A DNA stretch of 64,000 nt from positions 47,103,222 through 47,167,221 of the forward strand of contig CM023540.1 of assembly GCA_013350335.1 (NCBI GenBank). The letters are read 5' to 3'. How positions within the stretch are numbered: position 1 is the first letter of the stretch; each line of letters begins with the position of its first letter. The notes under the pieces were generated by a model. It was not told the origin of the DNA. It did no database searches and worked only from the letters and a program-made list of their open reading frames with translations. Shown here piece by piece: positions 48,349 to 59,160 of the stretch. A program made the position numbers and the translations under genes. This stretch comes from Chimonanthus salicifolius (lineage: Eukaryota; Streptophyta; Magnoliopsida; Laurales; Calycanthaceae).

Positions 48349-48660
48349 GACTTGTTTTTCTATAAATTGAGAGCTCTTTTTAAGGACAAACTTAAAGAAA
48401 CAAGGCTCAAACTTTTCCATACCAAAAACCAAGTATCCTAACATCTCTAAGAGCGTCACTAAGTCATTGTAAGATCCTCATAGCTCTTTTAATCCCTCTC
48501 TAAATCACATTTGAAGCATTCATAGGCAAATCAATTGAACATCTAAAGCTTACATTGAATGGGATTAGAGATCTCTCTAGGGTAAGCCTACATCTATAGG
48601 AAAGACTCTTCATTTCCTTAGAAACCTCTTCTCCCACCCTTGGTTGTGCTTCATTGGAAT

Positions 48661-49148
48661 TGTAATACCCTGCTCCAAAAAATCCCACATTGCTAGTGGC
48701 ATTGGAAATTCCCTGGTATATAAGTAGTGACCTTCCTCTTCTAGCACAAGGCCTTTTGGGAGCAACAGTGGGTTGGCTCGCCAAAGCAAAGTCGTGCGGG
48801 TCCGTGTGTAGGCCCAAAGCGGACAATATTGTGCTAGCGGGACGGATCGTTACAAATGGTATCAGAGAATGGTTCAACTCTCTGTCTGAGGGTGTGGGCT
48901 TGGTTGTTGTGTGTGCAGAGCCGGGGACGGCTCTGGCTTTAAAGGGGGTAGATTGTAATACCCTGCTCCAAAAAATCCCACATTGCTAGTGGCATTGGAA
49001 ATTCCCTAGTATATAAGTAGTGACCTTCCTCCTTCTAGCACAAGGCCTTTTGGGAGCAACAGTGGGTTGGCTCGCCAAAGCAAAGCCGTGCGGGTCCGTG
49101 TGTAGGCCCAAAGCGGACAATATTGTGCTAGCGGGACGGATCGTTACA
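48661..49148 (+). mobile_element. Intact 488 bp TRIM retrotransposon inside the 5' LTR
   Basis: Two LTRs, 48661-48854 and 48954-49148, start TGTAATACCCTGCTCC and end GATCGTTACA. They differ at about three positions in 194, so the insertion is young. The 99 bp interior has a primer-binding site ATGGTATCAGAG and a polypurine tract AAAGGGGGTAGAT. The 3' LTR of the host lacks it and reads straight through CATTGGAAGATCTACAC, so it arrived after the host element. It encodes no protein. Flanks (ggaat and gatct) do not form the expected 5 bp duplication. Confidence 0.93.
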
Positions 49149-49754
49149 GATCTACACTTCATCAATGAGCCAAGTAAGGAGAAGAACTTCAAGAACGCGC
49201 CACGGCCACTTCGATATCAAGCGGCGAGCGTTCTTGATAACATTGAACTTACTTCTTTCAATCATTGAGATCATTGTAAACGGTTGATGTAACTCTAGTA
49301 AAATCCAAGAAATGTGTTTTCTTAGTGTTTGTATTTAACGGTTTGATCTACACCCTTGAAGTAGATCAAATGTTGTAATAGGTTTCTTCTCCACCTGTGA
49401 AGGAGAAGGTTAGTGGAATCCTCAAGTGGTGTACTTGAGGCGTAAATATAGACAAGAATGCCGAACCACGTAAAAATCTTTGTGTTAGATTTTCCATCTT
49501 TTCTCATCTCCTCTCTTTACTTTGTGCATTTGCTTTATCTCCTATCTCTTGCACATCTTGATTGTGTGGACTTGTTGCATGTTATATTTATTAGACAATT
49601 AAACTTGCATGCTAATCTAATTGGAGATTAATTGGCTTAATTTGTAAAGACCAATCATTAATTGATCAATATCTAAAAGAAATTTAAAATTCCACATAAG
49701 TCATATTCACCCCCCTCTAGGACTATTATAGACATTGACCTAGCCTGAGTAACA

Positions 49755-49770
49755 AGTAGTATCAGAGCAA
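49755..49770 (+). other. Primer-binding site of the gag-only element
   Basis: AGTAGTATCAGAGCAA immediately follows the 5' LTR end AACA. It is complementary to the 3' end of initiator tRNA-Met except at about one base (the usual plant site is TGGTATCAGAGC). Confidence 0.85.
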
Positions 49771-49822
49771 GATCTCTTGTATTAGACTTAACCATCTAAG
49801 AGCAGATCTATGAGATAGAAAA

Positions 49823-51354
49823 ATGTCTAAGGGAGATTGTATTGCCATGATGTGTCCTCCATTCTTTGATGGCTCCAACTATATTCATTTGAAAGCCAAA
49901 ATGAAAATGTTTTTAAAATCATTGGATGGAGCCCTTTGGGAATTGATTCTATGTGATTGGACTCAACCACCCAAAAGTTTTTTCACAAGGAGTGACTATG
50001 AAAAAGGTATGGACACGGCTAATGCTAAGGCTCTTAATGGCATATTTTGTGCCATTTCACCAAATATTTTGGAAAATATCATCTCTTGTAAAACCGCAAA
50101 AGTGGCATAGGACATTTTGGAGAAAACCCATAAAAAGCCTAGGAATGAAAATGCCATAGAACAAGTCTATTGCTTAGGACCCATTCAAGCATTTGAACCT
50201 CAAGAAGAACATAACATTGGTACCATAATTGAAGAATCTAAAAATGAAGAGTTAAGAGGAAGAAGACCAAGAATATGAAAATCTTCAAGAAGGTTATAAT
50301 GCTTCATGTCTTGAATTTGAAAAATTAATAAAAGATTTTATAAATCAAAGAAAGAAAACACTAAGCTTTCCAATGAGTTAAACTATGAAAAGTTAACAAA
50401 TGAAAACATCCTAAAAGAACTGGAATTAGCTAAAGAAGAAGTGTTAAAATTTAAAGGAGCCAAAAGTCAAGAAAACTCAAAGGCTATTGACAAAAAATGT
50501 TTAAAACTTGAAGAATGCCTAAAAATGAAAGTTAATGAGAAAGTAAACCTTGAAACTGAGATAAGAAAGCTAAAATTGGAAACCAACACTTTAAAAGAAG
50601 ATAATGAAGATTTGAAAATTGCATTGGCCTTTGAAAGAGAATATATTGAAAATTTTAGAAAAGAAAATAAAGAACTAAAAGCCAATACTCCTGAAACACA
50701 ATCCAACTTAAAATTTGAAAATAAAAAACTAGCACAAGAAGTTAATGATTTAAAGAGATACAAAGAAAAATTTGAAATGAAGTTCACAAGAGGAAAAGAA
50801 AAACTTGAAAAACTGCTAAAGTTGAGTATATCATTTAGAGACAAGACGGGTCTTGGCTATGACAAGAAGAATGTTAATATATCCGTCAAACCAACTATCT
50901 TTGTTAAAGTAAGTCTTCCTCAACTCCTCAAATTAAAATCATAAAATGCTTTTATTGTGGGCAATCCGGGCATCTAATGTTTGAATGCAAATTAAGAAGA
51001 GAAAATCAATACCAAAATGCAAATCAAACAAATATGAGAAATCTAAGGCAAAAGACTCACAAAGAAGAATAAAAAAAAGTAAATCCAAATTTGAAGAGAA
51101 GAAAGAACTTTGAAAATACAAATAAAAAGAATTTTCCACCAAAATTTCAAAATCAAGGACAAATGTATAACAACCTAAAAGGAAATCTATATTATACGTT
51201 GGCTGAAAAATTAATAAAAGCCTTAAATGAGTTCACAAAATTGTGTCAAACAAACAAAAAGAGAAAACCAAATGTTCATTTGTTTGACACCGGTAGACCC
51301 CGTAGACCTTCCTCTACCACCCAATGGGTACCCAAGGCTAGGGGAGTAGATTAG
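49823..51354 (+). pseudogene. Copia-type gag, disrupted
   Basis: The N-terminal gag domain begins MSKGDCIAMMCPPFFDGSNY and continues with KAKMKMFLKSLDGALWEL. A TAG stop at 50108-50110 replaces what is usually Trp before DILEKTH. Frame changes follow near 50250 and before 50945. A long charged coiled coil (50441-50830, Lys/Glu/Leu-rich) precedes KTGLGYDK, and a CCHC zinc knuckle CFYCGQSGHLMFEC lies at 50947-50988 in another frame. The end reads TTQWVPKARGVD before TAG. Gag would form the virus-like particle and package RNA. No protease active site (DSG) follows. Confidence 0.85.
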
Positions 51355-54300
51355 GTCTTTGTTTTAAACCTCTGTCAGATTCTATGTTCCTAACCTCTGC
51401 ATTTTCAATAAGAATTTGTCATGTTTTGAATGTTTCTTGATTGCTTTGATCATCCATGCTTTTAGGCTTATATTTCATGATTCGAGTATGCCTAACCATC
51501 CTTTGAGCTTAAATTACTGAAGATCTAAACGACAGTCATTTCCTTAAAAATCTCCTACTTGATAAGCATGCTATGAAACTAGATCAAATGGACTTACGTC
51601 ATATGATTGCTTCCAAAATGCTTTATACCTTGATCATGCTATGTGAGACATATTGCTCAAAATTAAACTTTCCTCAAAATCTATTGAGCATAGCCATCTC
51701 TAAAAGGTTTATGTAGTCCCCAACTTATGACAACCTATGAATGTATATTGAACATTACATTCTTCATATACTAATCTTCATTGACACTACATGTTCACTT
51801 TGCCATTTCATAATCCTTGATCAATATTATAAATGGCCATGAGGAATAAATGATTAATGAAAAAACTACAGAGCATCAAAATGAAAATTTTCCTCTTGGC
51901 TCTCAGTAAATGCTGAGATGGAAAACACATTTTGTCTTTGATTAGTGTCATAATGCTGTTAGTAATTGTCTATCTTGATGTTTATCATGATTCCATATTT
52001 TAAGACTTTTACTCATGATTAGGGAGTTTATCCAAATACAGACTGGTCTAAAGGAACGAACTTCTAGCATTATAAATCCTTGTCCTCAAATTGAGTGTTT
52101 GCTTATATCTTAAGGACTTTTGTTGATTTGATGAGTACAATATAATTCAGTAGGCTTTCCCTACAAAATTTCAGTCACACTAAAAATTTGTGGGATATCA
52201 AAAATAGAACTGCAACAACCTTGTTTCAGTACTGGGATGGCCATGAAGAAAAATTGCAAAACAGAGTAACTCTGTTCATTGCTTGAAAAGCTCAGAAGGA
52301 AAATTAATATAGAGAAGGCAGAGTTAAAATTTTATGATGACTGCATTTCTTATCTTGATATACCTCCAATTTCAACTATCAATAACTGATCAAAATTGAA
52401 AAATGAAAATCACTCTTTGTTCCACCTCATGTTCATGATCTCCTAGCACATGAACAAAAGCACTTTACTGGGTATGGAGCCAATGGTTTATGATTTTATG
52501 ATGTGTGCAGTATTTGTCTATGTTGACCTTCTTCATCATGATTCTATTTTGTGGAACATGTAATCTTATGATATATAATTGACCCAATGCTATTCACACA
52601 TAACTTATTTGCTTTAAATAGATCTTGTCGTCAAAATCAAATGTGCTATCTTCACTAAAGAATAAGTTTGGCTATGTCCTCTTCATTAGTATAAATGATC
52701 TTTTGAGCATTTTTCCTTCAGATCATTATAAAATAATGATCATCACACTAGCTCTTACTGGGAAAAACTGTGGAAGACAGCATACATATTCCTTGATTAT
52801 TTCTCTCAATCCTAAAATGAATGAATACAACTCCACGTGCTGAAAAGATAAATGTTAGAGATAAAAGAATTGGAAAATTCATGGAGTGTGCATTCTCTAG
52901 CTTAATGCTTTTTCTAGTCTTTGCTCTCCATGGTTGACAGAATGAACATTGATCAATCATATTTAAATGACCATTCATTGAGTATTCCCCAATTAAGAGC
53001 TCCACTCCTTGTTCATGCTTCTATCCAAGATAAATGTTTCTACTATCCCATAAACAATACACTTGATTGATTAAAGAGCTAATGGTAGAAATATGATTCA
53101 AGTAACTGTTGAGCACAACACTCTCATTCTCATTCTTGTTTCATTGTGTGCCTCCCACCTAATAGCTCTATATGTTGCTCATGCTTTTTTTTTTTTAGCC
53201 TCTTTCTGAGCTGAGCGAACTATTGTTTCATGAACATTGGACTTCATCTTTGACCACTTGATTGGATAAATTGTATCCCAAAGGCAAAATGACCAAATGT
53301 CTCACCTTAAGGCTCTTTACAATGTGGTTATTGAGAAAATCCATTACTCTTTCATGCCCATATATGCTCTCATTGTACTTTAGGAACATTGACTTGAATA
53401 CCCATCATTTGTGCTCATATGTGTTCATACCCCTTTATGCCCAACTTGTATTCACTCTATTTTTTTTAGATGAAAGGGAGAAAAATACAAATAAAGGAGA
53501 AAATATAGAAGCATATATGTTGTTTAACTTTGTTGGTCCTACATGCGTTCTAAATTATGCTAAAATGGGTCTATTTACATTGCTCACCCAATATGCTTAT
53601 CATGACCACTTAAACTGCATTCTTATGATTATTGAACAATGCATAAATAAAATTCCTTTTTTTTCTCATAACATGAATGGTTTTACATGATGGACTGATC
53701 TCATATCTTATGTCATGATTGATTGAATCATTATTTGAAGTTTATCAAACAATATGTTGAACTCTTATCATATGTGTTTATGTTAAATCTCAACGATTGA
53801 TTCATATTGCTTGACTGATTATGGAAATGAGATGCATTGAGAAATGGGAAGTTCTTATATCATTTCTAATATAATCTCAAATTGTTAGAAATGCATTGAA
53901 CACATTTGATTTTAAAATGAATTTGATGATTCCTTGTGTTCGTGTGCTATTGAATGTGTTGGTCCAATCCTCATGATGTTCAATGGATAATTATTGAATT
54001 GACCCTTGTGAATGACTTCTTTTCCCCCAATGCTTTATAAGTATATCATTTTTCTTCTTGGCAATTGGATCATATCTTAAAGTTATATTTGCTATTGCCA
54101 CTATCTTCTAATGTCTCAAGGATGGGAACATCTATCGTTAAAATTTTCCCTCTTCTCCCATGTGGTTAAACTTGGAAAATCTTTTGTCAATTTGATGACA
54201 AATAGGGAGAGACAAATGAGAGTGCTTAGGAAGAGAAAATTGGTAAAATGTGAGCAAAAGAATCTATTCTCAACATTCATTGATATCTTGATGTGTATAT

Positions 54301-55470
54301 ACTCCTATTAATGTTGTTGAATGATGGTCGTATGAATAAAAATGTCTTGCTATGACCATCTTAAATATTGTGAACAATGTGCTTGAGTGTTATGTGATTG
54401 TAAATTATTAAATGCAATCATACCAACCAGTTATGATGAGGATGAAATTGATTCTAATGGCCTTAAACTCAAAACCATTATATCTTGTTGGCCTTATTGA
54501 GCTTCACTATCTCTTGCAATCTCTACCTTCACTTGAATATCTTGAGATTGTTAATTCAAATCACATAGAGCTCAAAATCTCCAAAACTTTCAAATCTCTA
54601 TACTGAGTCTCTCTGTATTCTACATCTGTGTAACTCTTGGAAAGTTTTACTTGAAAATCCTAAGAGAATTACTAGTGAGCTTCATTAGTTGGATCTTCAT
54701 CCCAATCATTATCTCCTTCTCCATGCTTTTGATATATACCTGATTGGAATTGGTGTTTTGGTAGTCCATGATTAAATAAGTATAAAATTGGAATATTTTG
54801 TTGATGTTTTTCTAAATGTCCTAACATTTCTTGATCATGTTTATTTTGTCAGTTATGACTATTTATATTGTGAACACTTGTTTTGCAATGTAATATGTCT
54901 ATTTCTTTGTGTTCATAGATGATTGATTGCTCTTCATGAATATCTGTGTTTTTAATAGTTAAATCCTTTTATGTATTCATAAATGTAAGATGGGCAAATA
55001 GTATTTACTCTTGTGAATAATCTTTCTATGTCCTTTATAGTCATATTTTGGGGGCAATGTTTGCCAACATGAAAACTGTATCATACATCCCTTGTGATTG
55101 CTTTTGTTCTCCTTCCCACTCCTATATTGTGTTTTATAGGTAAAAATCCCATTGTTTAAGGGGAGATATCTGAATTCAAGGAATTCAGGGGAAGTAAGTA
55201 ATTTTGATGATGTCAAAGGGGGAGAGAAATGTGGGATTCCAATGTAAAATTGTGGTTGACATTAATGAATGAATGAATGGAGTTTCTATTTGATAAATCT
55301 TATTGTTCATTCATCTACAATTGCTCTTGAATATGCCTATATTTAAAATGTATGCATGTATACAAGGGGAGATTTAGTTTAAATCTCATTTCATGTATGC
55401 TTACACTTAGGGGGAGCACTTATTTATCATTATTTGTTTATAATTTTACTCAATAGTTTGTCATCATAAA
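51355..55470 (+). other. Non-coding interior of the gag-only element
   Basis: About 4.1 kb with no frame longer than about 140 codons and none resembling integrase, RT, RNase H or an envelope-like protein. It is AT-rich with T-runs. Several polypurine words of GGGGGAG or AGGGGAG type lie near 55216, 55364 and 55410. Confidence 0.75.
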
Positions 55471-55483
55471 AAAAGGGGGAGAT
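55471..55483 (+). other. Polypurine tract of the gag-only element
   Basis: A-run followed by GGGGGAGAT directly before the TGTTAG start of the 3' LTR, where plus-strand DNA synthesis is primed. Confidence 0.85.
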
Positions 55484-55877
55484 TGTTAGCCTAAAGGTTT
55501 TTATCCAAGGGTATAATGGTAAGTTTGATGATAACAAAATATTAACGTACGATACTGATGTTTATATTGATGTAAAATTATAAGACACATTTCAAACATG
55601 TTCCTAAGTCCAAAGTCAAAGTCTACAGAGCATACTCACAATGAAGCAGCCAGGTTTTCTCAAAGAAGACAAGAGCCAAGCAAGCATGTGTAGTTTTTTA
55701 TTTTTGAGTCTCTTGTATGAAATCAAGTTGTATTTTAATGTCTTTGAGATGTAATATATGTAAATCTAGTGGTATAGTGTCAGTGTGCTTTCTTTGTCCA
55801 AACCTTGCTTCTGGAAGATTGTCAAAGTGATATCAAGAGAATACTAGAAGCAGTGAAGTTGGAAGGCATTGCATAAA

Positions 55878-56020
55878 AAAAATCAAACTAACCGTTGGAA
55901 AGTCAAAAGTCAAACTAGCCGTTTGAAAGTCAAAATAGCCTTTGAGAAAGTAAAAAGTCAAAACATCCTTTGGGAAAGTAAAAAGTGAAACTAGCTGTTG
56001 GAAAGTCAAATTAGCCGTTG
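55878..56020 (+). promoter_or_regulatory. Expanded W-box / MYB-core minisatellite in the 3' LTR
   Basis: About seven degenerate units of roughly 20 bp, modelled on GGAAAGTCAAACTAGCCGTT. Five contain exact AGTCAA (W-box TTGACT on the other strand), and several contain CCGTTG or CTGTTG, which fit the MYB core CNGTTR. The TATA box CTATAAAT follows at about 56033. The 5' LTR has only three to four units. Confidence 0.65.
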
Positions 56021-56927
56021 GGACTTGTTTTTCTATAAATTGAGAGCTCTTTTGAATGACAAACTTAAGGAAATAAGGCTCAAACTTTTCCATACCAAAA
56101 ACCAAGTATCCTAACATCTCTAAGAGCTTCACTAAGTCATTGTAAGATCCTCATAGCTCTTTTAATCCTTCTCTAAATCACATTTGAAGCATTCATAGGC
56201 AAATCAATTGAGCATCTAAAGCTTACATTGAATGTGATTAGAGATCTCTCTAGGGTAAGCCTACACCTATAGGAAAAACTCTTCCTTTCCTTAGAAACCT
56301 CTCCTCCCACTCTTGGTTGTGCTTCATTGGAAGATCTACACTTCATCAAAGAGACAAGCAAGGAGAAGAACTTCAAGAACGCGCCACGGCCACTTCGACA
56401 TCAAGTGGCGAGCGTTCTTGGTAACATCGAACTTACTTCTTTCAATCATTGTAAAGGGATGGTGTAACCCTAGTAAAATCCAAGAAAGGTGTTTCTTTGG
56501 TGTTTGTATTTAACGGTTCGATCTACACCCTTGAAGTAGATCAAAGGTTGTAATAGGTTTCTTCTCCACCCGTGAAGGAGAATGTTAGTGGAATCCTCAA
56601 GTGGTGTACTTGAGCGTGGGTGTAAGCAAAATTGCCGAACCACGTAAAAATCTTTGTGTTAGATTTTTCATCTCCTCTCTTTACTTTGTGCATTTGCTTT
56701 ATCTCCTATCTCTTGCACATCTTACTTGTGTGGACTTGTTGTTGCATGCTATAGTTATTAGACAATTAAACGTACATGCTAATCTAATTGGAGATTAATT
56801 GACTTAATTTGTAAAGACCAATCATTAATTGACCAATATCTTAAAAAAAATTAAAAATTCCACAGAAGTCCTATTCACCCCCCTTTAGGACTATTCTAGC
56901 CATTGACCTAGACTGAATAACACATTT

Positions 56928-57477
56928 CTTCTTATCAATTGGGTGGCATTAATGGATAAAGGTCCAGACAATACATACTCTTCCACAAACCTTCAGTATA
57001 TTAAAATTTAGACCCATTTTTTTTCCAAATCAAGTCACCCCTAAAATCTCAATCTCACAACAGATCCGATTAAGAGATATTTTGAAGATCGAATGAAAAA
57101 TTCAATTCAATTTCACCCTCAAGAAATCGAAAAAGGCACAAATCTCACTAGGAAAATTGGCATCATGCAAAATTTAGTAATAAAATTTAAAATCCAATTG
57201 AATTAAAATTAATTTATAGAATCCAATTATAATTATGCATTGGTTGGATGCAATCAAATAGACTACATGCATGAATTAAAATTAACTCAACATAAATTCA
57301 AAAGAAATAATTTAGATTCATCGCGCTAAGAGAGACCTCAAAGCAACTTTGCTTCAGTTAAAATTTGAATTCTAACTAGTGCATTATATTGGTTGACCAT
57401 GGCTCAATATATAGATGAGCTTGGTGCTAAAATTGTGAATCAAAGAAAAAAATTAAAAAAAAATCCCTACACAAGCT
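56928..57477. other. Spacer between two LTR insertions
   Basis: No gene. AT-rich. Its last 20 bp resemble 46029-46048. Confidence 0.5.
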
Positions 57478-58741
57478 TGCACTGTAATACCCTGACTCAG
57501 ATTAAGCGTAGTTTAGTTTAATAAACCTTGTTTGACCGGTTAGTCTCAAAGATTATGGTTAGAGCTTTGAGAAAAGCCCAGGTGTGGCCCAATCCGAGCT
57601 CGAAAGCTCAGTGATCCAGCTCGTCCAGCTGGAGGGGCATTTTGGTAATTTTACCGCTTATAATTATTATTTTATAAATTGTGTTATTATGTGGTTATTA
57701 TTGGATGATAATGTTCTCCTTAATAAAGGATTTGTATTTATGATTTTAAAATAATTTTATTTTCAGAAAATGGTATTTAAAACCGCCCGTCAAAACCCCG
57801 AAAGGGAGAGATAATTATTTTAAATGGTTTTGGAAATGAAATAAATTTCGAAACAAGTATTTATGGTAGACCATTTTAAGTATGGTCTAGTTATTCTTTG
57901 ACACCCCAAAATGAGGTCTCTAAGTTGTTTTATTTAACATTTGTTTAATTAAGTAAATAGTGTTAAATTATGGTTTTATTTTAAATCAATGGTTTTTAGT
58001 GATAGTTAAATCTCCAATTTTTTATGGTAATTAAGGTTTTCAAAACCCAACCTATCTGTAAGGTTGGATTAAGTTTTTGAGTTTTCAAAATCTTATGTTT
58101 AGTTAAAAACCGAGTTTTTATCAAATCAAGGACTTTTTTGCAAAATGGAAAGTTTTGAAGGGCTGATCTGCAACCAAACAGTAACCTGCCAGTTACTGTC
58201 GGGGACGTAAGTAGAGGCTCTGCATGCAGTGGCCAACCGGCCATTTCTTCCGGTTGGTTTTCCTATAAATGGAGCCCTTTCTCAACTGATTCAACTCCCA
58301 CTGAAATCTTCTTCTCTCTCAGCCTCTTTCAGTTGCTCTCTGTGAAACCAAACCAACTCCCCCGTAGCCTCTGTTTTACTGTTTTTCAGTCACCCGTAAT
58401 TTAGAAGGAAGCTTTTCAAAAATCAGATTTCTTAGCCTAGGAACTCTAGTGAAGGTAACCACTGTGTTCCTCTTTCAATTCCAGTCAATTTAGAATCAAG
58501 AACAACCGGTTTTGGCCTTGTTTTGAGTGAGTAAAACCAGTTTGAAGTTTAAAAAAACCATGGGTTTTCTTGTACCCGTGAGCTTCCAGTGTTAAAATCC
58601 AGTGGCCTGTTGAGCTTCAAAGCTCCAACCTTCCCTATGGAAAGAGGACTCCCAGAGGAGTCCATCGGACCGGCTAGATGTGGAAACCAAATTCAGGAAA
58701 CCCACTGTTTCCTGATTCGTATTTCACAGTGTGTCTTCCGT

Positions 58742-58765
58742 CACTGTCTGCTGGTGCAGACAGTG
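58742..58765. repeat. 9 bp perfect hairpin next to the dyad cluster
   Basis: CACTGTCTG (58742-58750), loop CTGGTG, then CAGACAGTG (58757-58765). It immediately precedes the TCGGA-NNN-TCCGA cluster and may be its first, differently worded member. Confidence 0.85.
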
Positions 58766-58773
58766 AGGAAGAC

Positions 58774-59160
58774 GACTCTCGGACGATCCGAGAGTCAATC
58801 TTCGGACTGTCCGAGACCTTCGGACGGTCCGAGAGGACCCCTCGGACGTTCCGAGCTTCACCCGAAGCCCAGAAGAGCCCGAGGCTAGCTCGACTCAGCG
58901 GGACGATCCGAGCAGAGCTCGGAAGGACCGAACCCCACTCGGACGATCCGAGCCTCACTTCGGATGTTCCGAAGTGCACAGACCCCCCAAGACCTGTTTT
59001 CTCTGTTTTTTCGGTTTGGAAGGACTTCTGATGATCCGCGACCCGATCTTCGGACGATCCGAAGTCAGACCCATGATCCGAGGTCAGTGACTAGTTTAGG
59101 TGTGGTTCGGATGATCCAAAGCCACAGTACCTGGTTCTGAGGCATGTTCCGAGGGACCCA
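58774..59160. repeat. Cluster of TCGGA-NNN-TCCGA dyads in the LTR leader
   Basis: Seven perfect dyads with cores at 58785, 58808, 58826, 58848, 58945, 58966 and 59056, plus at least five degenerate ones (about 58904, 58925, 59031, 59076 and 59109). The arms reach 10 bp in GACTCTCGGA/TCCGAGAGTC and 9 bp in CACTTCGGA/TCCGAAGTG, so bases outside the core also pair. The spacer is three bases (CGA, CTG, CGG, CGT or TGT). Many neighbours are 18-23 bp apart. Confidence 0.85.

Larger units (their letters stand above)
47893..56922 (+). mobile_element. Complete 9.0 kb gag-only LTR retrotransposon (copia SIRE-like)
   Basis: 5' LTR 47893-49754 (1,862 bp because a TRIM is inserted in it) and 3' LTR 55484-56922 (1,439 bp). 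Flanking 5-mers are cactt (47888-47892) and cattt (56923-56927), one mismatch. The 3' LTR starts TGTTAG and ends AATAACA; the 5' LTR start is mutated to TC. The primer-binding site follows as AGTATCAGAGC. Broken gag lies at 49823-51354; from 51355 to 55483 there is no RT, integrase or protease in any frame. The polypurine tract AAAAAAAGGGGGAGAT abuts the 3' LTR, with further GGGGGAG or AGGGGAG tracts upstream. Such GGGGGAG series and the gag type recall SIRE/Maximus elements. Gag-only elements of this kind have been called TR-GAG. By eye, about 8 percent LTR divergence implies an old insertion. Confidence 0.9.

Noticed and set aside
53262..53690. 142-residue frame inside the gag-only element, considered as an envelope-like protein
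   Set aside because: It has no signal peptide, cysteine pattern or coiled coil expected of such a protein and looks like chance in AT-rich DNA.
58674..59031. Two 100-117 residue frames on opposite strands across the dyad cluster
   Set aside because: They arise because a GC-rich inverted-repeat array has few stops on either strand; no start context or similarity, and they lie inside a solo LTR.
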